DNA of 64,000 nt, from contig JAJEFK010000001.1 in the NCBI GenBank assembly GCA_022820505.1, positions 41,830 to 105,829 on the forward strand, in the 5' to 3' direction. Of the stretch, positions 1 through 8,431 are shown one piece after another. The stretch comes from Acidimicrobiia bacterium. Lineage in GTDB: Bacteria > Actinomycetota > Acidimicrobiia > Acidimicrobiales > Poriferisodalaceae. Within the stretch, counting starts at the first letter, position 1. Each line of letters starts with the position of its first letter. The position numbers and the translations under genes were made by a program. Under the pieces are notes generated by a model. It was not told the origin of the DNA. It did no database searches and was given only the letters and a program-made list of their open reading frames with translations.

Positions 1-570
1 GGTGACCACGCCGACGCCCCGATGACTGGGCGGGATGCCGAAGGCCATCGCCATGGCCGCAGAGGCGATGCCGCCGTGGCACCCCACAAAGATCGTCTTT
101 CCCGCATGGGCTGCGGCGATGTCGTTGAGCGCCTGTGCAACCCGGTGGCGGAAGCCTGCGCGGCTCTCGCCGCCGTCCACCACGGGCGCGTATGGCTGGT
201 CCATCGGCTGGATGAACCCGAAGCGCTCGCGCGCCGCCTCCCAGGTCATGCCATCGGCAGGTCCGAGCCGCATTTCTTCGAGATCGTCGTGGAGATGGAC
301 ATCGAGATTCCCGCGCTCGGGCCCGCTGCCGAGTGCTGGCAGCACGATGTCGGTGGTCTCGCGGGCCCTGGGCAGCGGCGAGGAGTAGACGACGTGCACC
401 TCGGGTTCGCGGCCGGCTGCGAACCGGTCGCGCAGCGCCGCCGCTTGGGCGCGGCCCCGGTCGGTGAGGCCCCGACACCCCTGGGGTCCGCCGACGATTC
501 CTTCGGCCATGGCGACGGATTCGCCGTGCCGGACGATCAGCAGCCGCGAGAGCAGTTGCTCGTCAGCCAT
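1..570 (-). CDS. Histidine phosphatase (phosphoglycerate-mutase-like), C-terminus cut by window edge
   Basis: Reading leftward from ATG 570 the frame stays open to the window edge, so only about 190 N-terminal and central residues are visible. Residues 11-17 read LIVRHGE, the phosphohistidine RHG motif of the histidine phosphatase superfamily. Near position 85-110 the frame gives VGCHGGIAS, which supplies the second catalytic histidine. The family removes phosphate from small molecules or phosphoproteins; the substrate cannot be told. The start overlaps the stop of the upstream gene (563-949) by 8 nt, suggesting translational coupling. The large plus-strand open frame over the same bases is a GC-rich shadow. 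Confidence 0.8.
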   Translation of the reverse strand, partial: MADEQLLSRLLIVRHGESVAMAEGIVGGPQGCRGLTDRGRAQAAALRDRFAAGREPEVHVVYSSPLPRARETTDIVLPALGSGPERGNLDVHLHDDLEEMRLGPADGMTWEAARERFGFIQPMDQPYAPVVDGGESRAGFRHRVAQALNDIAAAHAGKTIFVGCHGGIASAAMAMAFGIPPSHRGVGVVT

Positions 571-949
571 ATCGCCTGCTGCCGACATCCACACCGCAAG
601 ACTCTAGGTGTGCGCAACGGCTGCCGTTCGGCGCGGCGCCAGCCGGAGAGGTCGGCTCAGCCACCGTGCAGGCCGTGGTGAGTCTCAGTGAAGCCGGGTC
701 GAACACCGGCACGGCTCCACTCCGTGCCTCCCTGGCCACGCAGAGCCCGGGAATGCCCTCGGCCGCTGTGACGACAGCGCCCACCGCGTCGACGAGATGC
801 TCCGATTGACGCGAGAACACAAGCGCCTGGACGCCGTCGTGGGCCGCCGCAGCCGGGCGGGAGTAGCCGGCGCCTTCCAGCCGCTCGACCGTCGAAGCAA
901 CGGTTAGGTCGGCGCCGTCGACAAACAAACAGAATTCATGCGTGGTCAT
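563..949 (-). CDS. Small protein of unknown function, coupled to histidine phosphatase
   Basis: A 128-residue frame begins MTTHEFCLFVDGAD at ATG 949. The first 80 residues look like the beta-alpha N-terminal half seen in some actinobacterial antitoxin or DNA-binding proteins that start MTxHEFxL and describe a 'value pair' domain; that resemblance is from memory and unverified. The last 40 residues are low-complexity, and no helix-turn-helix is visible where such proteins usually carry one, so the gene may be shortened. The stop lies 8 nt inside the phosphatase gene. A candidate promoter lies 80-110 nt upstream. Function not assigned. Confidence 0.5.
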   Translation of the reverse strand: MTTHEFCLFVDGADLTVASTVERLEGAGYSRPAAAAHDGVQALVFSRQSEHLVDAVGAVVTAAEGIPGLCVAREARSGAVPVFDPASLRLTTACTVAEPTSPAGAAPNGSRCAHLESCGVDVGSRRYG

Positions 950-1029
950 CACAGGCGCGTCACCTCTCGCTGCATCGCTTGATGCCGGAAGCCGTGGTCG
1001 CATGGCCAAGCGTCCGGCCGGTCTGCGGC

Positions 1030-1060
1030 ACTCTAGTAGCGATTGCTTATCTACCGTCAA
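1030..1060 (-). promoter_or_regulatory. Candidate sigma-70-type promoter for the 563-949 gene
   Basis: On the minus strand, TTGACG (1060-1055) is followed after 19 nt by TAGAGT (1035-1030); TACTAG, one step closer, gives a 16-nt spacer. The surrounding 1030-1130 stretch is clearly more A/T-rich than its neighbours. The predicted 5' leader is about 75 nt. The rest of 950-1224 holds no gene I can support. Confidence 0.4.
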
Positions 1061-1224
1061 GAGCTTTAGTTTCAACTCATTTCCATATTTTCCGTGTAGT
1101 CTAGGAATCTGTCTCTGGCAATCTGTTCGGGGCGGCCGCCGGCCCGCACGCCGCAGCGGGCGTGCATTCGCCAGCGGGACAGTCCGGAGCGCCGCGCCGA
1201 CGCGACCGGAAGGTGCCTGGGCCG

Positions 1225-1230
1225 TAGCCT
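1225..1230 (+). promoter_or_regulatory. -10 element TAGCCT, near-leaderless start of GNAT gene
   Basis: TAGCCT ends 8 nt before ATG 1239, the spacing seen at many starts in this window. It favours 1239 over the in-frame ATG at 1257. Confidence 0.45.
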
Positions 1231-1238
1231 GCGGCCCG

Positions 1239-1880
1239 ATGACAGGTGACACGGGGATGTCAACGCCGCAGCACATCGCCTATCGAGCGATGGTGGCCTC
1301 CGACGTCGGCTCGGTTCCTGTGGGGTGCATGGGCGAACCTGACGAGCTGGCAGAGCGGATCGCCAGCCTTGGATCCGCTGCGATCCTGGCATTCGAGGGA
1401 GACCGCCACGTCGGGCAGCTGCAGTTCCGGAGGTACATCCCCGGACAGCGAAGCCCCAACAACATCTGGGATCCGGTGTACTGGATGGACTTCGACGGCC
1501 GGGCACCGACCCTTCCCCCCCGCACGATCAGCGTCTTCTGCTATCACGTCGGCCAGCTTGACGACACCGACGACCGCGACAGCCGCTACTTCGGTCGGGG
1601 CATCGGGGCCGGACTGCTCGACCGCATGCTGGAGTGGGCGGCCGCCACCGGCGCGGCGGCCGTGGTTGCGAAGGCGTCGCCGTCGTTGAGGCCGGTGATG
1701 GGCTTCATGGGCGGTCAGCCCGTCGAGGTCTACGAGGAGCGAGGCTTCCAGACTGTCGCAAGCTGGTCCGACCCCGATCTCGCCGCGGCGGTCGTCGAGC
1801 GTGGCATCGCGACCACTGAACAGCTCCCGGCCGCGGCCACCGTCAGCTGCTGCGTCCTGAACCTTTCCGAGCGCCGCTGA
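1239..1880 (+). CDS. GNAT-family N-acetyltransferase
   Basis: 213 residues. Residues around 115-130 read GRGIGAGLLDRMLEWA, which matches the acetyl-CoA pyrophosphate-binding motif A (Q/RxxGxG/A) and the following helix of GNAT enzymes. The conserved C-terminal strand around YEERGFQTVASW fits motif B (typically 'YEKxGF'). Substrate unknown. ATG 1239 is chosen because a -10 hexamer sits 8 nt upstream; ATG 1257 would remove six residues. It stands alone between the divergent small gene and the hydrolase gene at 1948. Confidence 0.75.
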   Translation: MTGDTGMSTPQHIAYRAMVASDVGSVPVGCMGEPDELAERIASLGSAAILAFEGDRHVGQLQFRRYIPGQRSPNNIWDPVYWMDFDGRAPTLPPRTISVFCYHVGQLDDTDDRDSRYFGRGIGAGLLDRMLEWAAATGAAAVVAKASPSLRPVMGFMGGQPVEVYEERGFQTVASWSDPDLAAAVVERGIATTEQLPAAATVSCCVLNLSERR

Positions 1881-1947
1881 CAGAGCCTTCGGCCGATTCC
1901 TGAGCCGTAGCCTGCAGGACGGCGAGTAGCGAACACCGGAGGTTGTG

Positions 1948-3252
1948 ATGGGATCGATCACCTCAGACATCGAGCCAACCGTCGATCCGGCCGAGGTGGG
2001 CTTCGACGCCGGTCGGCTGGAGCGCATTGCCGCTCACCTGGATCGATATGTCGACGACGGGCGCCTGCCGGGCGTGTCGGTGCTGCTGACGCGCGGCGGC
2101 CAGACCGCCTACACACACCGCTACGGCCAGCGAGACTGCGAGCGGTCGCTGCCGGTCACCGCAGACACCATCTATCGCATCTACTCGATGACCAAGCCGA
2201 TCGTGTCGATCGCCGCGATGCAGCTGTACGAGCAAGGGTGCTTCCAGTTGAAGGATCCGGTCTCGCGTTGGATCCCGGAGTTTGCGAACGCACGCGTCTT
2301 CGCCGGCGGCAACGTGATGCAGTACCAGACGCGAGAACCGGCGAGCGAAGTGACCGTCCACAGCCTGCTCACCCACACGTCCGGCCTCACCTACGACTTC
2401 CACTTCGCCAACGAGGTCGACGCGCTGTACCGGGCCAACGGCTTCAACTGGGGTGCACCCGGCAATCTCGAAGAGACCTGCGAGGCGCTGGCCTCGCTGC
2501 CGCTGCTGTTCGATCCGGGCACCGAGTGGAACTACAGCTACTCCACCGATGTTCTGGGCCGTGTCGTCGAGGTCGTCTCGGGTCAGTCGCTCGACGAGTA
2601 CCTCGTCGACCACGTGACCGGGCCGCTCGGCATGACCGACACGCGCTTTCAGGTGCCACCCGCCGACATCGAGCGCTTTGCGGCCAACTACACGACAGCC
2701 ACGCTGGCGGCACGCGAGGCAGCGGGCAACACGGGGCCGACGCCCCCGGCATACCGGCCCGACGACCCGGGCCTGGCGCGCACGCTGATGGATGACCCGC
2801 GCTCGTCGGCCTACCTGGGGCCGCCCAAGATCCTCTCCGGCGGCGGGGGACTGGTGTCGACGATGGGCGATTACCACCGGTTCACCCAGATGCTGCGGAA
2901 CGGCGGCCAACTGGACGGCGTCCGCACCATCGGCCGGCGCACCCTCGAGTTCATGGCCAGCAATCACCTGCCGGGCGGCACCGACCTCACCGAGTGCGGC
3001 CGGGCATTGTTCTCCGAGGCGGCCTTCGACGGTGTCGGCTTCGGCCTGGGTTTCTCGGTGGTGCTCGATCCCGCCAAGGCGAAGGTGGTTTCCAGCAAGG
3101 GCGAGTTCGCCTGGGGAGGAGCTGCGTCGACGGCGTTCTGGGTGGATCCGGTCGAGGACATCACCCTCGTCTTCCTGACGCAGCTGCTGCCCTCCAGCGT
3201 CCACCCGATCCGCCCCGAGCTGAAGGCGCTCGTGTACCAGGCGCTGGTGTGA
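1948..3252 (+). CDS. Serine hydrolase, class C beta-lactamase / esterase fold
   Basis: 434 residues. The catalytic SxxK tetrad is SMTK in YRIYSMTKPIV (about residue 80), and the second motif is YSYS in WNYSYSTDVLG, the Tyr-x-Asn/Ser position. GGGGLVSTMGDYHRF is the conserved segment before the third motif. No signal peptide is visible, so a cytoplasmic esterase or amidase is more likely than a secreted beta-lactamase. GGAGG lies 5 nt before ATG 1948. The stop TGA overlaps the next ATG by one base (TGATG), so this gene and mycothione reductase form a coupled pair. Confidence 0.85.
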   Translation: MGSITSDIEPTVDPAEVGFDAGRLERIAAHLDRYVDDGRLPGVSVLLTRGGQTAYTHRYGQRDCERSLPVTADTIYRIYSMTKPIVSIAAMQLYEQGCFQLKDPVSRWIPEFANARVFAGGNVMQYQTREPASEVTVHSLLTHTSGLTYDFHFANEVDALYRANGFNWGAPGNLEETCEALASLPLLFDPGTEWNYSYSTDVLGRVVEVVSGQSLDEYLVDHVTGPLGMTDTRFQVPPADIERFAANYTTATLAAREAAGNTGPTPPAYRPDDPGLARTLMDDPRSSAYLGPPKILSGGGGLVSTMGDYHRFTQMLRNGGQLDGVRTIGRRTLEFMASNHLPGGTDLTECGRALFSEAAFDGVGFGLGFSVVLDPAKAKVVSSKGEFAWGGAASTAFWVDPVEDITLVFLTQLLPSSVHPIRPELKALVYQALV

Positions 3253-4688
3253 TGGCCGATTTCGACCTGGTCATCGTCGGCACCGGCTCGGCCAATTCCA
3301 TTCCCGGTCCCGAGTTCGACGACTGGTCGATTGCGATCGTCGAACGCGACACGTTCGGTGGCACCTGTCTGAACGTGGGCTGCATTCCCTCCAAGATGTT
3401 CGTGTACGCAGCCGATGTTGCCGACACCATCGCGACGGCGGGCGACTACGGCATCGCCGCCAGCTTTGACAGCGCCGACTGGCCTGCCATTCGAGATCGC
3501 GTCTTCGGCCGCATCGATCCCATCGCCAGCGGGGGACGCGACTACCGCTTCGGCGCCGAATGCCCCAACATCACCGTGTTCGAGGGTGACGCCCGTTTCG
3601 TGAGCGACCGGCGCCTGGCGGTGCGCATGGGCGACGGCAGCACCGAATCGGTGTCCGGGCGGCATGTGGTGCTCGGGGCCGGCGCTCGGGCATTCCTGCC
3701 GCCGTACCGCGGCCTGGGCACGGTGCCGTTCCACACCTCTGACACCGTGATGCGGCTGGATTCGTTGCCGGAGTCGATGATCGTGCTTGGCGGCGGATAC
3801 ATCGCCTGCGAGCTGGGCTACGTGTTCTCGGCGCTGGGAACCAACGTCACGGTGGTCAACCGGGGTGAGCGGCTGCTGCGGGCCGAGGACGACGACGTGT
3901 CTGCGGCATTCACGACGGCGGCGCAGCGCCACTTCGACCTGCGCCTCGGCGCGACGGTGACCGCAGTACGTGGTGGAGCGGGGGATTTCGCATACGCCGC
4001 CGACGGCACGCCCAGTGCCCACGGCAACTCCTACACGGTCGAATTCGACCGTGGCGGGCGTGCCGAGTCGGTGAGCGCCGATGTGCTGCTGGTGGCCACA
4101 GGCCGGGTGCCCAACGGCGATCAGCTCGCCCTCGACCTTGCAGGAGTGGATGACGACGACGGCCGCGTGCTGACCGATGAGTACTACCGCACCTCGGCGC
4201 CGGGCGTCTGGGCCTTCGGCGACCTGTCGAGCGAGACCCAGCTCAAGCATCTCGCCAACGCGCAGGTGCGGGCGCTGAGGCACAACCTGCTGGTGGCCGA
4301 GGGGCAAGCCGACGGCCCCATGCGCACCGTCCGGGAGGATCTGGTTCCCCATGCGGTGTTCTCGCACCCGCAGGTCGCGTCGGTCGGCCTCACCGAGCGC
4401 GATGCCCGGGCGGCGGGTCTGCCGATCTCGGTAGCCAACAAGCCCTTCGGCCACACGGCGTACGGCTGGGCGATGGAGGACACCGCCAGCTTCGCCAAGC
4501 TCATCGCGCACGCCGAGACCCGCGAGCTGCTCGGCGCACACATCATCGGCCCCCAGGCGTCCACGCTGATCCAGCAGCTCATCCAGGGCATGACCTTCGG
4601 CCAGACGGTCGACCAGATGGCCCGCGAGCAGTTCTATATCCACCCCGCGCTGACCGAGGTCATCGAGAACGCCCTGCTCGAGCTGTAG
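3252..4688 (+). CDS. mtr: Mycothione reductase (NAD(P)H- and FAD-dependent)
   Basis: 478 residues of the pyridine nucleotide-disulfide oxidoreductase family. It opens with a FAD-binding motif (IVGTGSANS), followed by the redox disulfide GGTCLNVGCIPSKMF, a second nucleotide-binding motif IVLGGGYIACELG, the ATGRVPN segment, and the C-terminal dimerisation region with the active-site HPALTE. The GTGSxNSI opening and MFVYAADVA helix are characteristic of mycothione reductase rather than lipoamide or glutathione reductase. It reduces mycothiol disulfide in the cytoplasm and indicates a mycothiol-producing actinobacterium. Translation is coupled to the preceding hydrolase (TGATG). Confidence 0.9.
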   Translation: MADFDLVIVGTGSANSIPGPEFDDWSIAIVERDTFGGTCLNVGCIPSKMFVYAADVADTIATAGDYGIAASFDSADWPAIRDRVFGRIDPIASGGRDYRFGAECPNITVFEGDARFVSDRRLAVRMGDGSTESVSGRHVVLGAGARAFLPPYRGLGTVPFHTSDTVMRLDSLPESMIVLGGGYIACELGYVFSALGTNVTVVNRGERLLRAEDDDVSAAFTTAAQRHFDLRLGATVTAVRGGAGDFAYAADGTPSAHGNSYTVEFDRGGRAESVSADVLLVATGRVPNGDQLALDLAGVDDDDGRVLTDEYYRTSAPGVWAFGDLSSETQLKHLANAQVRALRHNLLVAEGQADGPMRTVREDLVPHAVFSHPQVASVGLTERDARAAGLPISVANKPFGHTAYGWAMEDTASFAKLIAHAETRELLGAHIIGPQASTLIQQLIQGMTFGQTVDQMAREQFYIHPALTEVIENALLEL

Positions 4689-4708
4689 CCAGCCGCGGTC
4701 AGTCGGGT

Positions 4709-5686
4709 TCAGTCGATGCGACGGGCGTCGGGGATGAGGTTGATCTCCCAGATCACCTCTTCGAGCCGGTCCTCGGCCGAGACCGCCTCGTAGCGGCACG
4801 GCCGCTCAGGCGTGACCGTCGACGGCGCGGGGGCGAGGATCGTGGACGGGCGTGGGTGGCAGAACTGCACCACGCTGAGCCGGCTGGTGTGCTGGCCTGG
4901 GTCGGCCTTGACGCGGTGCCAGCCGGCGCCGATCAGGCCGTTGGTGACGTGCTCCAGCATGATCCCCGAGTTGACGATGACGTGATCGTCCGGCGGCGCG
5001 GCATCGACCCACTCATCGTCGATGCGCACCTGCAGCCCGCGGTCGGTGGCCCTGGGCAGGGCGGTGATGAGGTTGATGTCGGCGTGCTCGTCGGCCCAGA
5101 CGTGGCCCTCGCTGCCGCCGCCCGGGGCGTGTGACATGGGCGGGTAGTGGATGGCCCGGCTCAGGTGCGTGCCGTAGGTGGTCATCCGGTCGAAGTAGGT
5201 CTCGTGGGCGCCGATGCCCTCGGCGATCACGCGCAGGAAGCGTCGCTGCAGCTCCACCAGCCGCCGATGGAACTCAGTGAGCGTCGCGCCGGCGCCGTCG
5301 ATGTCGTCGTCGGGGAAGATCGACGGCCGGTACCAGCGGCCGTACTGCACGGTGAGCGGGTGGCCGGCGGGCGGTTGATCGCTCCAGTTGAACATCTCCT
5401 TCCAATCGGGAAGGTCGGAGATGGCGGCGGTCTCGGTGAGTCGGCCGGTGTAGCCGCGGGCGCCGAACGACTCCGCGTCGAGGTAGCGCTTCTTGGCGTC
5501 GGCCCCCAGCGCGAAGAACCGGCCCAGCACGTCGTACGCATCGTCGAGCAACCCGCCGGAGAGATCGTGGGCCGTATAGACGAAGCCCGTCCGGAGGCTC
5601 GACATCACGCCGTCGGTGACCGCCTTGCGCTGTGCCGCCGAGCCGTGCTCGAACGCCAGCAGGTCGACATCCAGAATCTCGTCCAT
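4709..5686 (-). CDS. 2-oxoglutarate/Fe(II) oxygenase, isopenicillin-N-synthase-like
   Basis: 325 residues. The iron ligands are visible as HAD in ADEHADINLITAL (HxD) and the distal histidine in MLEHVTNG, with the 2OG-binding Arg-x-Ser in TSRLSVVQF. An N-terminal DIOX_N-like region (GFVYTAHDL, KKRYLDAES, ARGYTGRLTE) completes the family layout. Members hydroxylate or desaturate small metabolites; the substrate is unknown. AAGGG lies about 5 nt upstream of ATG 5686. It is last in a tight minus-strand run after selD and the NadD-like gene (8-nt gap), and converges on mtr. Confidence 0.85.
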   Translation of the reverse strand: MDEILDVDLLAFEHGSAAQRKAVTDGVMSSLRTGFVYTAHDLSGGLLDDAYDVLGRFFALGADAKKRYLDAESFGARGYTGRLTETAAISDLPDWKEMFNWSDQPPAGHPLTVQYGRWYRPSIFPDDDIDGAGATLTEFHRRLVELQRRFLRVIAEGIGAHETYFDRMTTYGTHLSRAIHYPPMSHAPGGGSEGHVWADEHADINLITALPRATDRGLQVRIDDEWVDAAPPDDHVIVNSGIMLEHVTNGLIGAGWHRVKADPGQHTSRLSVVQFCHPRPSTILAPAPSTVTPERPCRYEAVSAEDRLEEVIWEINLIPDARRID

Positions 5687-5694
5687 AGTGCCCT

Positions 5695-6282
5695 TCAGTC
5701 TTCCCGCTGGCGCGCCAACCAGGCCTCGTAGCGAGCTTGGTCGGTCCAGGCACCGGTCTCTGCGTCGAAGCGAGCCGCTTCGGGTGCCATCAGGGCCGGG
5801 TCGGTGGAGCGGGCCTGGGTGCTCGACACGGTGCCCACCCAGTCGGGCAGGTCGAGCACGAGTTCAGTGGGGCAATCGTGCGGGGGGCGGGCGGCGATGG
5901 CGACGGTCGGCAGCGCAGCGATGGACGCATCCCGGTGCGCTGGATCGTTGCCGTAGAAGACCGGGTCGTGGATCTGCTGCCACTTGTCTGCGCCCATGAC
6001 GATCACATCGAATCCGGCAGCGATATCCGACAGCAGCTGCGCGTCGGTGACGTCGATCTCGAGCCAGTCGATCGGCGCAGCGACCTCGGTGAGCACCGCG
6101 ATCCGGTCGGCGAGGCGCGGGCGTTGCACGTCTTCCTTGGCGAGCGCCACCCGGCTCACGGTCCACACGAGCACATCGAGGCGGTGCTGTTCGATCACGG
6201 CTTCGCTGATGGCGAGATGGGCCGTCGTGGGCGGGTTGAACGAGCCGGGAAACACCCCCCGCCGCTGCGTGCTAGCGGACAC
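5695..6282 (-). CDS. NadD-like nucleotidyltransferase
   Basis: 195 residues. GSFNPPTTAH (13-22) is the N-terminal phosphate-binding signature of the HxGH nucleotidyltransferase family, with the HxGH motif relaxed to TTAH. VIVMGADKWQQI matches the NadD 'GaDs' segment, and VSSTQAR matches the ISSTxxR C-terminal motif. It would adenylylate nicotinate mononucleotide or a related mononucleotide. The deviations suggest a paralog rather than the housekeeping NadD. The GTG start lies 4 nt after the selD stop, so it is expressed with selD. Confidence 0.7.
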   Translation of the reverse strand: MSASTQRRGVFPGSFNPPTTAHLAISEAVIEQHRLDVLVWTVSRVALAKEDVQRPRLADRIAVLTEVAAPIDWLEIDVTDAQLLSDIAAGFDVIVMGADKWQQIHDPVFYGNDPAHRDASIAALPTVAIAARPPHDCPTELVLDLPDWVGTVSSTQARSTDPALMAPEAARFDAETGAWTDQARYEAWLARQRED

Positions 6283-6286
6283 TTCC

Positions 6287-7420
6287 TCAGCCTGCGTCTG
6301 TTGCGGTGTCTCCGGTGACGGCGCCCGCGATCGTGATCGATCCCGCCGTGCCGCTGCTGCCGTCGGCGAGTTCGCCGATCACTGCGGCGTCATGGCCGCT
6401 GTCGCGCAGCTCGCGCACAGCGTCGCCGGCGCGTGCGGGATCGCAGCTGAACAGCAGGCCGCCCGAAGTTTGGGGATCGCCGAGCACGGTGCGGGTGAGC
6501 TCGTCGCTGCCGTCGAGGCGCTCGGCCAGGTGATCCAGGTTGCGGCCGGTGCCCCCGGGCACGAAGCCGCCGGTGGCGAGCCCGACCACATCGGGCAGCA
6601 GCGGCACTGCGCCGGCATCCACCACGGCACTCGCTTCGCTGGCCGCGGCGAGTTCTGCGAGGTGTCCCAGCAGTCCGAACCCGGTGATGTCGGTGGCCGC
6701 TGTGGCTCCTGCCCTGATGGCCGCGGCGGCGGCTGTGTCGTTGAGCCGGCACATCTCGGCCACGCCGGCCTCGTAGGCCGCATGCAGGTCGCCGCCCGGC
6801 TCGACGGCCTCGGGGCCCGAACGCTTCAGCGCGGTCGCGAGCAGGCCGGTGCCGAGCGGCTTGGTGATCACGAGCGCCTGGCCCGCCTGGCCGCCGGCGT
6901 TGGTGAGCAGGCCCGTGCCGTCGCTGGCCGGCCGGCAGGTGCCAGTCACCGACATGCCATAGAGCGGCTCGGGCGCGTCGATGGTGTGACCGCCGGCCAC
7001 CACCCAGCCGCCGTCCGCCGCGGCATCCGCACCGCCGGCGAGCACCTCGCCCAGCAAGTCCAGCGGGAGCACATCGCGCGGCCAGGCCGCCAAGTTGAGG
7101 GCGAACAGCGGACTGGCACCCATCGCGTAGATGTCGCTGGCGGCATTCGCCGCCGCGATGCGCCCCCACGTGCGCGCATCGTCCACGATCGGTGCGAAGA
7201 AGTCGGTCGAGTTCACCAGCAGCCGGTCGCCGTCGAGCCGCCACACGGCGGCATCGTCGCTGGTGTCGGTGCCGACCACCAGGTCCGGGTGCGACGGGGG
7301 AGTCAGGTGGCGCAGAACCTGCGCCAGCTCGGAAGGCCCGAGCTTGCACGCTCAGCCCGCACCGTGGCTGTACTGGCTCAGCCGGAACGCCGGGCTGTTC
7401 GCAGTGCTGTCGGTGGGCAC
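6287..7420 (-). CDS. selD: Selenide, water dikinase; itself a selenoprotein (Sec23 encoded by TGA)
   Basis: SelD makes selenophosphate from selenide and ATP, the selenium donor for Sec-tRNA. From GTG 7420 the frame runs RLSQYSHGAG-TGA-ACKLGP, matching E. coli RLTQYSHGAG-C-GCKISP, with TGA (7354-7352) exactly on catalytic Cys17. The conserved lysine follows three codons later. Downstream, GTDTSDDAAVW, AAGGHTIDAPEPLYG-like, TDITGFGLLGHLAE and DPQTSGGLL confirm SelD over the full usual length (377 residues). If TGA were read as stop, the protein would be called from about 7279 without its active site. A TACCGT hexamer 7 nt before GTG 7420 gives a leaderless start, and a SECIS-like hairpin follows the TGA. 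It heads an operon with the NadD-like and 2OG oxygenase genes. Confidence 0.93.
7326..7351 (-). promoter_or_regulatory. SECIS-like stem-loop in selD mRNA
   Basis: Immediately after the TGA (7354-7352), AGCTCGG (7344-7338) pairs perfectly with CCGAGCT (7332-7326) around a 5-nt loop GCCTT. The outer GCG/CGC bases (7351-7349 and 7323-7321) can extend the stem. The loop begins 14 nt after the TGA and starts with G, as expected for a bacterial SECIS bound by SelB. Confidence 0.7.
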
Positions 7421-7427
7421 AGCGGCA

Positions 7428-7433
7428 ACGGTA
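7428..7433 (-). promoter_or_regulatory. -10 element TACCGT for leaderless selD
   Basis: On the minus strand TACCGT lies 7 nt before GTG 7420. It supports the upstream start that includes the selenocysteine codon. Confidence 0.5.
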
Positions 7434-7478
7434 CCGACGTGGCGACCCGGTTGGCCTCCGGGGTCGGGACCAGCAGTT

Positions 7479-8405
7479 TCAGTCGTAACTGCAGACGGCG
7501 CCGACGATGAGTTTGAGCGCCGGCTCGGCGTCGATGCTGTAGGCGACCTCGCAGTTGGGCGTGGCGTCGGTGCCGGGCCGCTCGTCGGCCACCGTCATGC
7601 CCCGCGTAAGTTCGCCGGCGGTCTCCACGTCGACGTGTCGGGCGCCGAAGGCGAACAGCTCGGGGTGGGTCACGGCGAGCACCGCACAGGGGTCGTGCAT
7701 GGGTGCGGCATCCAGCCCGGCGCGCTCGCGGTAGCCGGCGAGGTAGAAGTCGAACAGGCTCGCAACGAACTCGGGCACCATGCCGCCCTGCGCTCGCAAG
7801 GCGGCAGATTCGTCCGGCCCCACGCAGAGCTGGTGGGTGAGGTTGAGCCCGGCCATGCGAACCAGCGGCACACCGGCGGCGAACACGATCTGGGCGGCAT
7901 GGGGATCTGCCCAGACGTTGAACTCGGCCGTGGGCGTGACATTGCCCAGCCCGACCGACCCGCCCATGAGCGAGATGCCCGCCACCCGCCCGACGATGTC
8001 CGGCGCCTGGCGGACGGCCAGCGCAATGTTGGTGAGCGGCCCGACGGGCACGAGCCACACGTCGTCGTGCGCGCGCACCGTCTCGATGATGCAGCCGACA
8101 GCGTCGTCGCTCGCCGCCGCCAGGTGCACGTCTGGCCGTGGCGGCCCGTCGAGCCCGGTCGCCCCGTGGGCACGCGGCGCATGCGCCGCGGGCACCAGCA
8201 GCGGCCGGTCCGCACCCGCATGCACCGGAATGTCCAGTCCGGCGAGCTGGCACATCAGCAGCGCGTTCGCCGTGGTCATCTCCAGCGGGGCGTTGCCCGA
8301 CACCGTCGTGATCGCCAGCACTTCGCAGTGGCGGACCGCCAGCAGGATCGCCACCGCATCGTCGTGGCCCGGATCGCAGTCGAGAATGATCTTCGGTTTC
8401 GCCAT
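7479..8405 (-). CDS. Inosine-uridine-preferring nucleoside hydrolase
   Basis: 308 residues. The N-terminal ILDCDPGHDDAVAILLA carries the DxDxxxDD calcium-binding signature of IUNH enzymes. VGPLTNIALAV and EFNVWADPHAAQIVF are conserved substrate-pocket segments, and the late calcium Asp/His region is DPCAVLAV. It hydrolyses ribonucleosides to base and ribose in salvage. It lies 26 nt downstream of the DinB-like gene and 58 nt upstream of selD, which has its own -10 element. Confidence 0.9.
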   Translation of the reverse strand: MAKPKIILDCDPGHDDAVAILLAVRHCEVLAITTVSGNAPLEMTTANALLMCQLAGLDIPVHAGADRPLLVPAAHAPRAHGATGLDGPPRPDVHLAAASDDAVGCIIETVRAHDDVWLVPVGPLTNIALAVRQAPDIVGRVAGISLMGGSVGLGNVTPTAEFNVWADPHAAQIVFAAGVPLVRMAGLNLTHQLCVGPDESAALRAQGGMVPEFVASLFDFYLAGYRERAGLDAAPMHDPCAVLAVTHPELFAFGARHVDVETAGELTRGMTVADERPGTDATPNCEVAYSIDAEPALKLIVGAVCSYD

Positions 8406-8431
8406 GTCGACTGATTCGGGGTCTGCGCGGG

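Noticed and set aside
22..681. Long plus-strand open frame over the histidine phosphatase
   Set aside because: It is antisense to a gene with clear RHG and HGG motifs; GC-rich shadow frame.
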